A model generated the notes under the pieces. The model was not told where the DNA came from and did not search any database. It saw only the letters and a list, made by a program, of their open reading frames with translations. The position numbers and the translations under genes are program-made. A DNA stretch of 64,000 bases from an uncultured bacterium (GTDB lineage Bacteria; Armatimonadota; UBA5829), in NCBI GenBank assembly GCA_938074205.1, contig CALJES010000003.1:186001-250000 (forward strand), read 5' to 3'. Below, piece after piece: positions 63,800-64,000 of this stretch (its first letter is position 1; every line of letters starts with the position of its first letter).

Positions 63800-64000
63800 C
63801 TAGAGCTCCTTTTGACCCCTTTGTTGTTTAAGCTCTCTTGCTTGCAGTGCCTCTGCTGTCTTTGGCGATCCTATGTATAGCAAATCATATGCCTGCTTTG
63901 ATGATCGAATTTGTACGCCCTTACCGTGCCAGTTTAGATTTGTGTACATAGGGTTTGTGCGACCCGTTTCGCTTTCACGCTTTGCGATCCAATTCTGCAT
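63800..64000 (-). CDS. C-terminal part of an unidentified protein, cut by the window end
   Basis: A 66-codon frame open to the right edge; the ATG at 64000 may be internal. The product is basic and Gln/Lys-rich at its end (QARELKQQRG). I do not recognise it. It probably is the end of a longer gene beyond the window. Confidence 0.4.
   Translation of the reverse strand: MQNWIAKRESETGRTNPMYTNLNWHGKGVQIRSSKQAYDLLYIGSPKTAEALQARELKQQRGQKEL

Overview
The window reads as a chromosomal segment of a diderm bacterium with intermediate G+C. The outer-membrane evidence is an LptD/LptF-type LPS export pair and a YjbH-like barrel protein. Other genes are more typical of Terrabacteria: a sporulation-type sigma-H homologue, a PIN-TRAM protein overlapping a fused ispDF, and an atpZ-atpI-headed ATP synthase operon. 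With the many secreted glycosidases, Gfo/Idh/MocA oxidoreductases and a DUF6785-like membrane protein, this fits Armatimonadota or a relative. That placement is inference; no rRNA or marker tree is available here.

Layout. 0-8.2 kb (+): the tail of a PhoR-like histidine kinase, a RodZ-like protein, a barrel protein, a secreted six-hairpin glycosidase, a ceramidase-family hydrolase, a thioredoxin-reductase-like flavoprotein and a permuted DNA methyltransferase. 8.3-12.5 kb (-): sigH, lptD, lptF/G. 12.7-19.9 kb (+): a complete F1Fo ATP synthase operon whose c subunit carries a sodium-type ligand set. 20-26.3 kb (+): a transglutaminase-like protein, nuoABCD behind a foldable leader, PIN-TRAM and ispDF. 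26.3-28 kb: a structured RNA, possibly cobalamin-riboswitch-like, in front of a class II photolyase. 28-32.6 kb: two tandem secreted seven-repeat propeller proteins.

32.6-45 kb is a carbohydrate-catabolism region. It holds a radical SAM/SPASM protein, a secreted TIM-barrel glycosidase, a broken alkaline phosphatase, an intracellular (alpha/alpha)-barrel hydrolase, a DapA-family lyase, and a three-gene operon (Gfo/Idh oxidoreductase, amidohydrolase, ApnO-like dehydrogenase). These are flanked by a second amidohydrolase and a sugar isomerase/epimerase-fold protein. Together they resemble an oxidative route for an unusual sugar: dehydrogenation, lactone opening, oxidoisomerisation, then decarboxylation or aldol cleavage.

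45-49.3 kb (+) carries wecA/tagO, wecB, an AI-2E-family exporter and uppP, all concerned with undecaprenyl-linked glycan synthesis. 49.3-58.1 kb holds a DUF6785-like membrane protein, a 59-aa zinc-ribbon protein, a secreted glycosidase-like protein, a sugar isomerase, a sulfatase, a small membrane protein and a frameshifted DUF1593 gene. 58.6-64 kb carries a Pit phosphate transporter with its DUF47 partner, a small c-type cytochrome, hcp behind a well-placed FNR-like site, a further Gfo/Idh protein and a partial ORF at the right edge.

Promoters are close to the sigma-70 consensus in many places. At least two have the -10 box so near the start codon that the mRNA would be leaderless or nearly so. 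I found no tRNA, rRNA, CRISPR array or insertion sequence.
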